The notes beneath the pieces were generated by a model. It was not told where the DNA came from and did no database searches. It worked only from the letters and a program-made list of their open reading frames with translations. This document shows, one piece after another, positions 17,978 through 26,089 of a stretch of DNA of 64,000 nt. Both the position numbers and the translations under genes were made by a program. This DNA comes from Piscinibacter gummiphilus. Lineage in GTDB: Bacteria; Pseudomonadota; Gammaproteobacteria; Burkholderiales; Burkholderiaceae_C. The stretch lies in assembly GCF_032681285.1 (NCBI RefSeq), contig NZ_CP136336.1:669001-733000 (forward strand). Reading direction: 5' to 3'. Each line of letters opens with the position of its first letter. Position 1 is the stretch's first letter.

Positions 17978-18898
17978 ATGGCTGTCATCGTCAACGCAAG
18001 GCAACTGGTGCGACTCGCGAGAGTCGCCGTGGCGGGGCTCGCGGCACTGGCCGTGGGGTCGGCCATGGCCGGTGTGCAGATCCAGTCGCCGGTGCTCTTC
18101 GCATCCGAGGCGTCGTTCGTCGACCATGTGCGCAAGGAGTGCGGCATCGACCGTGTGCTGAGCGACTACATGCTGAAGGAAGCGCAGGAGAAGATCGCCG
18201 ACGTGAAGACGGCGACCGAGGTCACCCGCGTGGCGGCCGAGCCCTATGTGCGCATCACGGTCACCAATGTGATCGGCGTCGGGGGCGGCGGCTGGTCGGG
18301 GCCGAAGATCATGAGCATCCGCGCCGACCTGCTGGAAAACGGCCGCATCGTGGCAAGCAAGAGTTTCCGCGACTCCGGCCGCGGCGGCCCCTTCTCGGGC
18401 ACCTGCCGCATCCTCACCAACCTGGCCGAGAACCTGGCCAACGACATGACCGACTGGCTGATCGAAGTGGCCGACGTAGATGTGTCGCCCGCCCGCCTCG
18501 CCAAGGGTGCAGGCACGCGCAAGCACGCGAAGCCGGTGCCTGCGGCCAGCGGCTTTGCCGCGGCGACCGAGGTGAAGGCTGTGCCCGTGTCGGAGGCCGG
18601 CAAGGCGCGCTACCAGCACTACCTCAGCCTGCCGGCGCCCAAGGCGTTTGCCATCGCGGAAGACGGCCTCTGGCGCATCGTGGCCAACGACGCCAAGGCA
18701 GTGCCGCGCGTGCTCGAGGCCTGCGTGTCGCGCGGCTACGCCTGCTCGCTCTATGCGGTCGACGACCAGGTGGTGTGGCACGAGGACGCGGCCAAGCGCG
18801 TGAGCCTGCCCGCGCCGAGCAACGCCGCCGAATTGCGCAACCCCGCCGCGGGTGTCAAGCCGGCCGCACCAGCGGCGTCCGACAACGGCAGCCAATGA
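17978..18898 (+). CDS. Secreted protein of unknown function, paralogue A
   Basis: 306 residues after a GGGAGGA site. Residues 1-30 form a Sec-type signal ending in GSAMA. The mature N-terminal part (about 31-170) contains KECGIDRVLSDYM and a glycine run near VGGGGW, with a CRILTNLAENLANDMTDWL helix. The C-terminal part (about 190-290) has AKARYQHYLSLP-like sequence, two cysteines and LYAVDDQVVW. That C-terminal block is shared with the next gene product. It sits between liuB and liuC, but nothing in it suggests an enzyme of the pathway. Confidence 0.7.
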   Translation: MAVIVNARQLVRLARVAVAGLAALAVGSAMAGVQIQSPVLFASEASFVDHVRKECGIDRVLSDYMLKEAQEKIADVKTATEVTRVAAEPYVRITVTNVIGVGGGGWSGPKIMSIRADLLENGRIVASKSFRDSGRGGPFSGTCRILTNLAENLANDMTDWLIEVADVDVSPARLAKGAGTRKHAKPVPAASGFAAATEVKAVPVSEAGKARYQHYLSLPAPKAFAIAEDGLWRIVANDAKAVPRVLEACVSRGYACSLYAVDDQVVWHEDAAKRVSLPAPSNAAELRNPAAGVKPAAPAASDNGSQ

Positions 18899-19746
18899 AC
18901 CGATTCCGCATGACGACGGCAGCTTTGAGGGCCGGGCGCTTCGGCCTCGTGCTCGGGCTGGCCGCCGGGGCCTTGTCGGCCGCGGCCCGCAACACCGAGC
19001 ACCTGTTTCCCATCCAAACGACGCTGGCCACGCCCGAGGCGCGCGCGGCCATCGGTGACGACGTGAGCTTCTTGTTCGGCGGCACGCTGCCCGACGGCTT
19101 CGTCATCACCGACGACAACCTCAAGGCCCGCGGCAAGGCCGACCCACGCCCCTCGGTCCTGCGCCCGGGCACGCTTCAGCTGAGCGACGAAGAAGCCTGT
19201 CGCATCGCCTTCATCAACGCGATGGCCGATCTGGCCAGGCAGGCGCGCAAGGCCGGCAGCAAGACGGTGCTCGGCATCGTCAGCCACTACGACGACAAGG
19301 TGCGCGACGACAAGGAGCGCTACGAGTGCCACTCGGGGCAGACACGCTCGGTGGTGGACCTCAAGGCGATGCTCGCGACCCCGGGCCGCCCCGGCATGGT
19401 GACGCTGATCGGCAAGGGTGCCGTCTCGGCCCAGCACCGAAGCCCGGTGCCGCCGGCGTCGGGCTTTGCGGAGGCCGACGACGTCAACGCCGTGCCGCTC
19501 ACCGACGCCGGCCGCGATCGATATCGTCACTACCTGAGCCTGCCCTCGCCCAAGGCCTTCGTGGTCTTCGAGGGCGGCCAGACCTGGCGCTTCTATCACA
19601 GCGACCCCGACGCGATGACCAAGGCGCTCGACTATTGCCAGAGCCACCAGAAGGTGTGCTGGCTGTACGCAGTCGACCACCGCGTGGTGTGGCAGTCCGA
19701 CCCGGGCCGCCGCATCGGCCGCAGCCTGCAGCTCGGCAACGAGTAA
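18895..19746 (+). CDS. Secreted protein of unknown function, paralogue B
   Basis: 283 residues; the ATG overlaps the previous stop by four bases. A signal peptide is likely (residues 1-31). The N-terminal mature domain has DEEACRIAFINAMADLARQARKAG-like sequence and YECHSGQTRSVVDLKA, which resembles a proteobacterial periplasmic family often mislabelled as excinuclease subunit. The C-terminal domain repeats that of the preceding gene: RYRHYLSLPSPKAF, paired cysteines and LYAVDHRVVW. The shared tail with different N-terminal domains implies domain shuffling after duplication. Function unknown. Confidence 0.7.
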   Translation: MNRFRMTTAALRAGRFGLVLGLAAGALSAAARNTEHLFPIQTTLATPEARAAIGDDVSFLFGGTLPDGFVITDDNLKARGKADPRPSVLRPGTLQLSDEEACRIAFINAMADLARQARKAGSKTVLGIVSHYDDKVRDDKERYECHSGQTRSVVDLKAMLATPGRPGMVTLIGKGAVSAQHRSPVPPASGFAEADDVNAVPLTDAGRDRYRHYLSLPSPKAFVVFEGGQTWRFYHSDPDAMTKALDYCQSHQKVCWLYAVDHRVVWQSDPGRRIGRSLQLGNE

Positions 19747-19767
19747 CACCCCAGGAGAGCACACGCC

Positions 19768-20553
19768 ATGAGTCTTCTCGACATCCAGCGGCAGGGCCAC
19801 GTGGCGCGTGTCTTCCTCAACCGCCCCGAGGTGCGCAACGCCTTCAACGACGCGGTGATCGCCGAGCTCACCGCCGCCTTCACCCAATTGGGCAGCGATG
19901 AAAGCCTGCGCGCCATCGTGCTCGGCGGTCACGGCAAGGCCTTCTGCGCCGGGGCCGACCTGTCGTGGATGCGCGCGATGGCCGACTACAGCTGGGAGCA
20001 GAACCGTGCCGATGCGCAGGCGCTGGCCGACATGCTGTGGACCCTCTGGCGCTGCCCGGTGCCCGTGGTCGGCCGCATCCACGGTGACTGTTATGCAGGT
20101 GGCGTGGGGCTGGCGGCGGTGTGCGATGTGCTGGTCGCATCCGACGCCGCGGCCTTCTGCCTGAGCGAGGCGAAGCTCGGCCTGCTGCCGGGCACGATCA
20201 GCCCGTATGTGATCCGCGCGTTGGGCGAGCAGGCCTCGCGCCGCTACTTCACGACGGCCGAGCGCTTCAGCGCCGCGCAGGCGCACGCGCTCGGTTTCGT
20301 GCACGAGCTGTGCAGCGCCGAGGCGCTCGATGCCAAGGTCGACGAGATCGTGGCCGCGCTGTGCGCCAACGGGCCGATGGCGGTGCGGGCCTGCAAGCAG
20401 CTCGTGCAGGACATGGCCGGTGCGCCCCTCGACGAGGCCCTGCGCGCCGAGACCGCACGCCGCATCGCCGACATCCGCGCGAGCGACGAAGGCCGCGAGG
20501 GCGTGCAGTCGTTCCTGAACAAGCGCAAGCCTTCGTGGCTTGACGGCGTGTGA
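19768..20553 (+). CDS. liuC: Methylglutaconyl-CoA hydratase (enoyl-CoA hydratase family)
   Basis: 261 residues of the crotonase family, with oxyanion-hole segments GGHGKAFCAGADLSWM near residue 52-67 and CYAGGVGLAAVCDVL near 108. In liu loci this enzyme hydrates 3-methylglutaconyl-CoA to HMG-CoA. A CAGGAG ribosome-binding site precedes the ATG. Assignment to this step rests on its place between the two carboxylase subunit genes; sequence alone would only give enoyl-CoA hydratase. Confidence 0.88.
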   Translation: MSLLDIQRQGHVARVFLNRPEVRNAFNDAVIAELTAAFTQLGSDESLRAIVLGGHGKAFCAGADLSWMRAMADYSWEQNRADAQALADMLWTLWRCPVPVVGRIHGDCYAGGVGLAAVCDVLVASDAAAFCLSEAKLGLLPGTISPYVIRALGEQASRRYFTTAERFSAAQAHALGFVHELCSAEALDAKVDEIVAALCANGPMAVRACKQLVQDMAGAPLDEALRAETARRIADIRASDEGREGVQSFLNKRKPSWLDGV

Positions 20554-21152
20554 GCGGCTTGGACACCACGCAGCTGTTTGCGGTGGCCGCCGCGCTCGGG
20601 TGGGCCAGTGGCCTGCGCCTCTATGCGGTGGTCTTCCTCACCGGCCTGGCCGGCACGCTCGGCTGGGTGCAGCTGCCGGCTGGCCTGCACGTTCTTCAGA
20701 ACCCGCTGATGCTCGGCGCGAGCGCGCTGATGATGGCCACCGAGTTCTTCGCCGACAAGATCCCCGGCATTGACACCGTGTGGGACGTGCTGCACACCCT
20801 CGTGCGCATCCCCGCTGGTGCGGCGCTGGCGGCCGGTGTGTTCGGCATGGACCAGGCGTCGACCGCCGCCGTGGCCGCCGTCCTGGGTGGCCTTCTCGCC
20901 GCCACGAGCCACGCGGCCAAGGCCACCACCCGTGCGGCCGTCAACACCTCGCCCGAACCGTTCTCGAACTGGGGCTTGTCGCTCGCCGGTGACGGCGCGG
21001 TGCCGCTGATGCTGTGGCTCTCGTGGGTGCACCCGTGGGTGTTCTTCGCCGGCCTGGCGGTGGCGGTGCTGGTGATGGGGGTGCTGATCTGGGTGCTGGC
21101 GAAATTCCTGCGGCAATTGCTGCGGCGCTTCGCCCGCGCCATTCCGAACTGA
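20550..21152 (+). CDS. DUF4126-family membrane protein
   Basis: 200 residues, GTG start overlapping the liuC stop by four bases. Several hydrophobic helices (about residues 8-25, 45-63, 85-125, 145-190) and the family-typical GWASGLRLYAVVFLTGL and TEFFADKIPGIDTVWD segments. It is a small integral membrane protein of unknown role. The translational coupling to liuC makes it part of the operon, and liu loci in related bacteria may carry it as well, though I cannot check that here. Confidence 0.82.
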   Translation: MSGLDTTQLFAVAAALGWASGLRLYAVVFLTGLAGTLGWVQLPAGLHVLQNPLMLGASALMMATEFFADKIPGIDTVWDVLHTLVRIPAGAALAAGVFGMDQASTAAVAAVLGGLLAATSHAAKATTRAAVNTSPEPFSNWGLSLAGDGAVPLMLWLSWVHPWVFFAGLAVAVLVMGVLIWVLAKFLRQLLRRFARAIPN

Positions 21153-21184
21153 TCGCCGAGCTGAGCGGCCTGAATGGAGACACG

Positions 21185-23179
21185 ATGTTCAAGAAGATCC
21201 TGATCGCCAACCGGGGCGAGATCGCCTGCCGCGTGGCAGCGACTGCGAAGCGCCTGGGCATCCGCACGGTCGCGGTGTATTCCGATGCCGATGCGCGCGC
21301 GAAGCATGTGGCGGTGTGCGACGAGGCGGTGCACATCGGGCTCTCGTCGCCGAAAGAAAGCTATCTGCGCAGCGAGCGCATCCTCGCCGCGGCGAAGGCG
21401 ACGGGCGCCGAAGCCATCCACCCCGGCTACGGCTTCCTGAGCGAGAACGAAGACTTCGCTCAGTCGTGTGCCGAGGCCGGCCTCGTCTTCATCGGCCCGC
21501 CCGCGTCGGCCATCCAGGCGATGGGCCTGAAGGCCGAGAGCAAGCGCCTGATGGCCAAGGCCGGCGTGCCGCTCGTGCCGGGCTACCACGGCGCCGACCA
21601 GGACCCTGCCCTCTTGCAGCGCGAGGCCGAAGCCATCGGCTACCCGGTGCTCATCAAGGCGAGCGCGGGCGGTGGCGGCAAGGGCATGCGCATCGTGACG
21701 GCGGCCAGCGAGTTCGCGCAGGCGCTGGCGTCGTGCCAGCGCGAGGCACAAAACAGCTTCGGCGATTCGGCGGTGCTGATCGAGCGCTACGTGACGCGGC
21801 CGCGGCACATCGAGATCCAGGTGTTCGGGGACACGCACGGCCATTGCGTCTACCTCTTCGAGCGCGACTGCTCGGTGCAGCGCCGCCACCAGAAGGTGCT
21901 GGAAGAGGCGCCCGCACCCGGCATGACCGAAGCGCTGCGCCGGCAGATGGGCGAGGCCGCGGTGGCCGCTGCAAAAGCCGTGGGCTACGTGGGTGCGGGC
22001 ACGGTCGAGTTCATCGCTGAACCGACCGAGGACGGTGGCCTGCGCTTCTACTTCATGGAGATGAACACCCGCCTGCAGGTCGAGCACCCGGTGACCGAGG
22101 CCATCACCGGCTTCGACCTCGTGGAGTGGCAGCTTCGCGTGGCGAGCGGCGAGCCGCTGCCGGTGAAGCAGGAAGACCTGCGCATCCACGGCCACGCAAT
22201 CGAAGCGCGCATCTGCGCCGAGAACCCCGACAAGCAGTTCATGCCCGCGACCGGCACATTGCAGGTCTATCGCACGCCGCCCTCATCGAGCTTCGAACGC
22301 TCCGACGTGCGCGTGGATGCCGGCGTGCGCGAAGGCGACGCGGTGCTGCCGTACTACGACTCGATGATCGCCAAGATCATCGTCTGGGGCGCCAACCGCG
22401 AGCAGGCGCTGGCGCGGCTCGATGCCGCGCTCGCGCAGACGCACATCGTGGGCCTGCACACCAACGTGGCCTTTCTGCGGCGCGTGGTGGCGAGCCGCTC
22501 GTTCGCGCAGGCCGACCTCGACACCGCACTCATCGAGCGCGAAAAGGCATCTCTCTTCAACGCCCCGCCGCTGGCAGCCGAGGTGGCTGCGGCCGGCGTG
22601 GTGGCACATGCGATCGAGGCCGAGCAGGCGCTGCAGGGCGACGACCCGTGGTCGCGACGCGATGGATGGCGTCTCTTCGGCGGGGCGCGGCGCCGCTTCG
22701 AGCTCGAGATCCAGGGCCAACACCGCACGGTGGTGCTCGAGCGCGCGCACCGCGGCGGCGCAATGACACTCATGATCGGCGAACAGCGCTGGCCGTTTGC
22801 CGCTGCGTCGGCGGGCGGCGGCCGGCACGAGGTGCAGCTCGGCGAGCGCCGCCTGCCGCTGTCGGTGTATGCCTTCGGCGAGAAGGTGAGCGTGTTCGCG
22901 CCCGAGGGGGCGGCCACCGTGTCGGAGGTCGACGTGCTGGCCCACGCGGGCGAAGGCGCCGCCGAGGGCGGCCGGCTGACCGCGCCGATGCCGGGCAAGG
23001 TGATCAGCTTCCTCGTGCAGCCGGGGCAGTCGGTGAAGCAGGGCCAGGCCCTGGCCCTGATGGAAGCGATGAAGATGGAGCACGCCATCGTGTCGCCACG
23101 TGACGGCAAGGTCGAGGCGCTCTTGTACGCGCCGGGCGATCAGGTGCCCGAAGGCGGCGAGCTGCTGAAGCTCGTGTGA
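21185..23179 (+). CDS. liuD: Methylcrotonyl-CoA carboxylase, biotin-carboxylase/biotin-carrier subunit
   Basis: 664 residues starting at FKKILIANRGEIACR, the normal beginning of a biotin carboxylase. The ATP-grasp region includes KASAGGGGKGMR near residue 160 and EMNTRLQVEHPVTE near 290. A middle BT domain follows, and the C-terminal biotinyl domain has the acceptor Lys630 in EAMKMEH. It carboxylates biotin with bicarbonate and ATP and works with LiuB. It lies 32 bases after the DUF4126 gene. Confidence 0.95.
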   Translation: MFKKILIANRGEIACRVAATAKRLGIRTVAVYSDADARAKHVAVCDEAVHIGLSSPKESYLRSERILAAAKATGAEAIHPGYGFLSENEDFAQSCAEAGLVFIGPPASAIQAMGLKAESKRLMAKAGVPLVPGYHGADQDPALLQREAEAIGYPVLIKASAGGGGKGMRIVTAASEFAQALASCQREAQNSFGDSAVLIERYVTRPRHIEIQVFGDTHGHCVYLFERDCSVQRRHQKVLEEAPAPGMTEALRRQMGEAAVAAAKAVGYVGAGTVEFIAEPTEDGGLRFYFMEMNTRLQVEHPVTEAITGFDLVEWQLRVASGEPLPVKQEDLRIHGHAIEARICAENPDKQFMPATGTLQVYRTPPSSSFERSDVRVDAGVREGDAVLPYYDSMIAKIIVWGANREQALARLDAALAQTHIVGLHTNVAFLRRVVASRSFAQADLDTALIEREKASLFNAPPLAAEVAAAGVVAHAIEAEQALQGDDPWSRRDGWRLFGGARRRFELEIQGQHRTVVLERAHRGGAMTLMIGEQRWPFAAASAGGGRHEVQLGERRLPLSVYAFGEKVSVFAPEGAATVSEVDVLAHAGEGAAEGGRLTAPMPGKVISFLVQPGQSVKQGQALALMEAMKMEHAIVSPRDGKVEALLYAPGDQVPEGGELLKLV

Positions 23180-23199
23180 CGCGCGTGTGGTGCGATGCG

Positions 23200-23556
23200 T
23201 CAGCGTGTGATGGCGCGCGAGCCGCGGCGCAGCCACTGCGTGGCGCTGCGCCAGCTGCTCTCTGCCGGCTCGGGCGGCCGCGAGATGCCGAAGCCCGAGC
23301 TGTGGCGGGCCCAGGCCGCGTCTTGCGGTGCATCGGCTTTCACCGCGACCTCGGGCGCGGCCAGCTTGCCGGCGTGCACGAACTGCCGTGCGAGCGAGAC
23401 CAGTTCGCGATTGCCCGAGGCCTGGCAGACGAAGAGCACCTCGCGCGCTTCGTCCGGGTCGGACAGCATCGCGGGCACGTTGATCCCTTCACCCAGGTCC
23501 CGCTTGAGGATGAAATGGATGCGTGCTGCGATGCGCAATTGAACTTGGTTGGACAC
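23200..23556 (-). CDS. Small hypothetical protein
   Basis: 118 residues, GTG start with a GGAG eight bases upstream. The first 70 residues look like a folded soluble protein (ILKRDLGEGINVPAMLSDPDEAREVLFVCQASGN), while the last 40 are Arg/Ser/Trp-rich and disordered. It is antisense to its neighbours in a 480-base gap between liuD and liuE. The composition of the first part argues for a real gene, but no family is recognised. Confidence 0.5.
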   Translation of the reverse strand: MSNQVQLRIAARIHFILKRDLGEGINVPAMLSDPDEAREVLFVCQASGNRELVSLARQFVHAGKLAAPEVAVKADAPQDAAWARHSSGFGISRPPEPAESSWRSATQWLRRGSRAITR

Positions 23557-23660
23557 GGTCTCACTCCGGCAGTTGGAGTATCTTCATCCTTGCTCGGAGG
23601 CCCGCCCATCCCTATACGAGGGGGTGCGTGACTTCGGTCACCAATGTTGAGGATTTGGTC

Positions 23661-24575
23661 ATGTTTCCTAGCCATGTGACGCTGGTCGAGGTGGGTCCGC
23701 GAGACGGTCTGCAGAACGAGAAGCAGCCCGTCGCCGCAGTGCACAAGATCGAACTCGTGCACCGCCTGCAGGCGGCCGGCGTGCGCGAGATCGAAGCCAC
23801 CAGTTTCGTGAGCCCCAAGTGGGTGCCGCAGATGGCCGACAACACCGAGGTGATGGCGGGCATCGTGCGCCAGGGCGGTGTGCGCTACTCGGTGCTGGTG
23901 CCCAACATGAAGGGGCTCGAAGCGGCGTTGCCGACGAAGCCCGATGAAGTGGTCGTCTTCGGTGCGGCGAGCGAAGCCTTCAGCCAGCGCAACATCAACT
24001 GCAGCATTGCCGAGAGCATCGAGCGCTTCGCGCCGGTGGTGGCCGCGGCGCACGAGGCAGGCCTCAAGGTGCGTGGCGCGATCTCGTGCGCGCTCGGCTG
24101 CCCCTACCAGGGCGAGGTGAGTGCCGACGAGGTGGAGCGGGTGGTGAAGCTCATGAAGCAGATCGGTGTCGATCACTGCGGCGTGGCCGACACCATCGGC
24201 GTGGGCACGCCGCGCAAGGTGCAGCTCGCGATGGAGCGGGCGTTGAAGCACTACCCGCTGGTCGAGGTGAGCGGGCATTTCCACGACACCTACGGCCAGG
24301 CGCTCTCCAACATCTACGCCTGTCTCGAGATGGGCGTGCACACCTTCGACGCGAGCGTGGCCGGCCTCGGTGGCTGCCCGTATGCGAAGGGCGCCACCGG
24401 CAACGTGGCGACCGAAGACGTGCTCTTCATGCTGAACGGGCTCGGCATCTCGACCGGCATCGACCTCGAGGCGCTGGTCGACGCCGGGGCCTACATCTCC
24501 GGCGTGCTGGACCGCCCGCCGGTGTCGCGGGTGGGGCGCGCGCTGTTGGCCAAACGGGAGAAAGCAAGCGCATGA
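23661..24575 (+). CDS. liuE: Hydroxymethylglutaryl-CoA lyase
   Basis: 304 residues. The TIM-barrel motif VGPRDGLQNE is at residues 9-18, SGHFHDTYGQAL supplies metal-binding histidines near residue 200, and the catalytic cysteine lies in GLGGCPYAKGATGN near 237. It splits HMG-CoA to acetoacetate and acetyl-CoA, the last liu step. The ATG at 23661 is preceded by TTGAGGA. A small GTGAC-TTCG-GTCAC hairpin (23628-23641) lies just upstream. The next gene overlaps by four bases. Confidence 0.94.
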   Translation: MFPSHVTLVEVGPRDGLQNEKQPVAAVHKIELVHRLQAAGVREIEATSFVSPKWVPQMADNTEVMAGIVRQGGVRYSVLVPNMKGLEAALPTKPDEVVVFGAASEAFSQRNINCSIAESIERFAPVVAAAHEAGLKVRGAISCALGCPYQGEVSADEVERVVKLMKQIGVDHCGVADTIGVGTPRKVQLAMERALKHYPLVEVSGHFHDTYGQALSNIYACLEMGVHTFDASVAGLGGCPYAKGATGNVATEDVLFMLNGLGISTGIDLEALVDAGAYISGVLDRPPVSRVGRALLAKREKASA

Positions 24576-25066
24576 GTGACCTCGATCTCAATGACAAGCC
24601 CGAAGGCTTTCGCCGCGTCGCGGCCTTGCTCGCCGAGCAGGGCCATCCGCACGCGCCGGTCTACCTCGACGTCACCGCACGCACCGCGCAAGAGGCCGCC
24701 GATGCCCTCGGCGTGCAGCTCGGCCAGATCGCCAAGAGCGTGATCTTCAAGCGCAAGCTCGACAGCGCGCCGGTGCTGGTCGTGACCTCGGGCGACTTGC
24801 GCGTCGACGTGGAGAAGGTCGCCGCGCTCACCGGCCCGGTGGGCCGCGCCGACGCCGAGTTCGTGAAGGCCGCCACCGGCTATTCCATCGGCGGTGTGTC
24901 GCCGGTGGGGCACCTCACGCCGCCGGTGATGCTGATCGACCGCGAACTCGGGCGTTTCGAGGAGATCTGGGCCGCCGCCGGCCACCCCAACGGTGTCTTC
25001 AAGCTCACCCCGGCGCAGCTGCAGGCGATGACGGGTGCGCCCATGGCCGATGTCACGCCGTCCTGA
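24572..25066 (+). CDS. YbaK/EbsC-family aminoacyl-tRNA deacylase
   Basis: 164 residues, ATG overlapping the liuE stop. The YbaK domain shows AKSVIFKRKLDSAPVLVVTSGDLRVD (conserved lysine and the strand pair) and GYSIGGVSPVGH, the family substrate-loop signature. Members hydrolyse mischarged Cys- or Ala-tRNA(Pro) or similar. Translational coupling to a catabolic gene is odd but common in compact genomes. Confidence 0.85.
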   Translation: MSDLDLNDKPEGFRRVAALLAEQGHPHAPVYLDVTARTAQEAADALGVQLGQIAKSVIFKRKLDSAPVLVVTSGDLRVDVEKVAALTGPVGRADAEFVKAATGYSIGGVSPVGHLTPPVMLIDRELGRFEEIWAAAGHPNGVFKLTPAQLQAMTGAPMADVTPS

Positions 25067-25067
25067 C

Positions 25068-25274
25068 ATGCCGGCCGTCGTCGCCCCGGTGCCTAGCCCC
25101 TGCATCAGCGTGTGCCGCATGCATGCGCCAAGCGGCCTGTGCGAAGGCTGCCTGCGCACGCTCGACGAGATTGCCGCCTGGTCGACGCTGGGCGACGACG
25201 CCAAGCGCCTGGTGTGGCAGCGCATCGAGCAGCGCCAGGCCGAACAACCCTTCTTCGACACGCCCACCTCCTGA
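25068..25274 (+). CDS. DUF1289 small cysteine protein
   Basis: 68 residues. PCISVCRMHAPSGLCEGCLRT supplies four cysteines (C-x3-C...C-x2-C), the hallmark of DUF1289, followed by a conserved IAAW helix. It is probably a small metal- or Fe-S-binding protein. It starts one base after the YbaK-family stop and precedes the isomerase-like gene by 11 bases. Confidence 0.83.
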   Translation: MPAVVAPVPSPCISVCRMHAPSGLCEGCLRTLDEIAAWSTLGDDAKRLVWQRIEQRQAEQPFFDTPTS

Positions 25275-25285
25275 AGCCCCCCGCC

Positions 25286-25930
25286 ATGAGACACCTGCGC
25301 TTCAGCTTCGACCCGATCTCGCCGTACGCCTACCTCGCGTTCGAGCGGTTGCCGCAGGTGCTCGAAGGGCTGAGCTACAACGTGAGCTACGAGCCCATCC
25401 TGCTCGCCGGCCTGTTGCAGCACTGGGGCCAGAAGGGTCCGGCCGAGATCGTGCCCAAGCGCGACTGGACCTACCGCCAGGTGCTGTGGCTGGGCCACAA
25501 GCTCCAGCTGCCCTTGCAGATGCCGGCCGCGCACCCCTTCAACCCGCTGGCGTTGCTGCGCCTGCTGCTGGCCACCGCACCGGCCGGCGGCACCCCCAAC
25601 CGCTGGGCGAGCGAGCAGGTGCTGCACCACGTGTGGCGCGGCGGAGCCGATGCCAACGATGCCGAGCGGCTGTCGGCGCTCACCCAGCGGCTCGCGCCGC
25701 AGCGCGACGTGTCGAGCGCCGAAGTGAAAGACGAGCTCAAGGCGGCCACCGCCGCGGCCGCCGCACGCGGCCTCTTCGGCGTGCCCACGGTCGAGGTCGA
25801 CGACAAGCTCTTCTGGGGCCTCGATGGCCTGGAACTGCTCTCGGCCTACCTGCGCGGCGACCCCTGGTTCGACGGCCCCGAGTGGGCCTCGGTGTCAGCC
25901 TTGCCGGCAGCCGTTCAGAGAAAACACTGA
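25286..25930 (+). CDS. 2-hydroxychromene-2-carboxylate isomerase-like (DsbA/GST-kappa family)
   Basis: 214 residues. FSFDPISPYAYLAFERL is the glutathione-site segment with serine in place of CxxC, and GVPTVEVDDKLFWGLDGLELL is the cis-proline and C-terminal part. It belongs to the same family as the product of 14583-15197 but the two are clearly diverged. It is the last gene of the liu region, followed by a terminator-like hairpin. A role in handling thioester or aromatic side products is only a guess. Confidence 0.86.
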   Translation: MRHLRFSFDPISPYAYLAFERLPQVLEGLSYNVSYEPILLAGLLQHWGQKGPAEIVPKRDWTYRQVLWLGHKLQLPLQMPAAHPFNPLALLRLLLATAPAGGTPNRWASEQVLHHVWRGGADANDAERLSALTQRLAPQRDVSSAEVKDELKAATAAAAARGLFGVPTVEVDDKLFWGLDGLELLSAYLRGDPWFDGPEWASVSALPAAVQRKH

Positions 25931-25968
25931 TCTCGCAAGCCCTCGGGTTCTCGCATGAAGAAATGAAG

Positions 25969-25990
25969 ACTCAGGGTTCCACCTGAGTTT
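25969..25990 (+). terminator. Hairpin at the end of the liu region
   Basis: ACTCAGG pairs with CCTGAGT around a six-base loop, followed by a short T run (three T). It lies 39 bases after the isomerase-like stop. The T run is short, so termination may be partial. Confidence 0.5.
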
Positions 25991-26027
25991 GTCAGCTTCG
26001 TATCAGCCTCGTGTCAGGGCAGGGTCA
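25988..26027 (+). promoter_or_regulatory. Four 11-bp direct repeats (Pho-box-like) before the MFS gene
   Basis: TCAG starts at 25992, 26003, 26014 and 26025, exactly 11 bases apart. Read as heptamers with four-base spacers they are TTTGTCA, CGTATCA, CGTGTCA and AGGGTCA. This is the layout bound by PhoB/OmpR-family response regulators. A minus-10-like GACACT begins 11 bases after the last heptamer, the usual distance for such activated promoters. Confidence 0.6.
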
Positions 26028-26089
26028 GAGCCCGCCGTGACACTGCCGAATCCTCATCAATCGGGTGGGGTTCATACGAGGAGATATTC

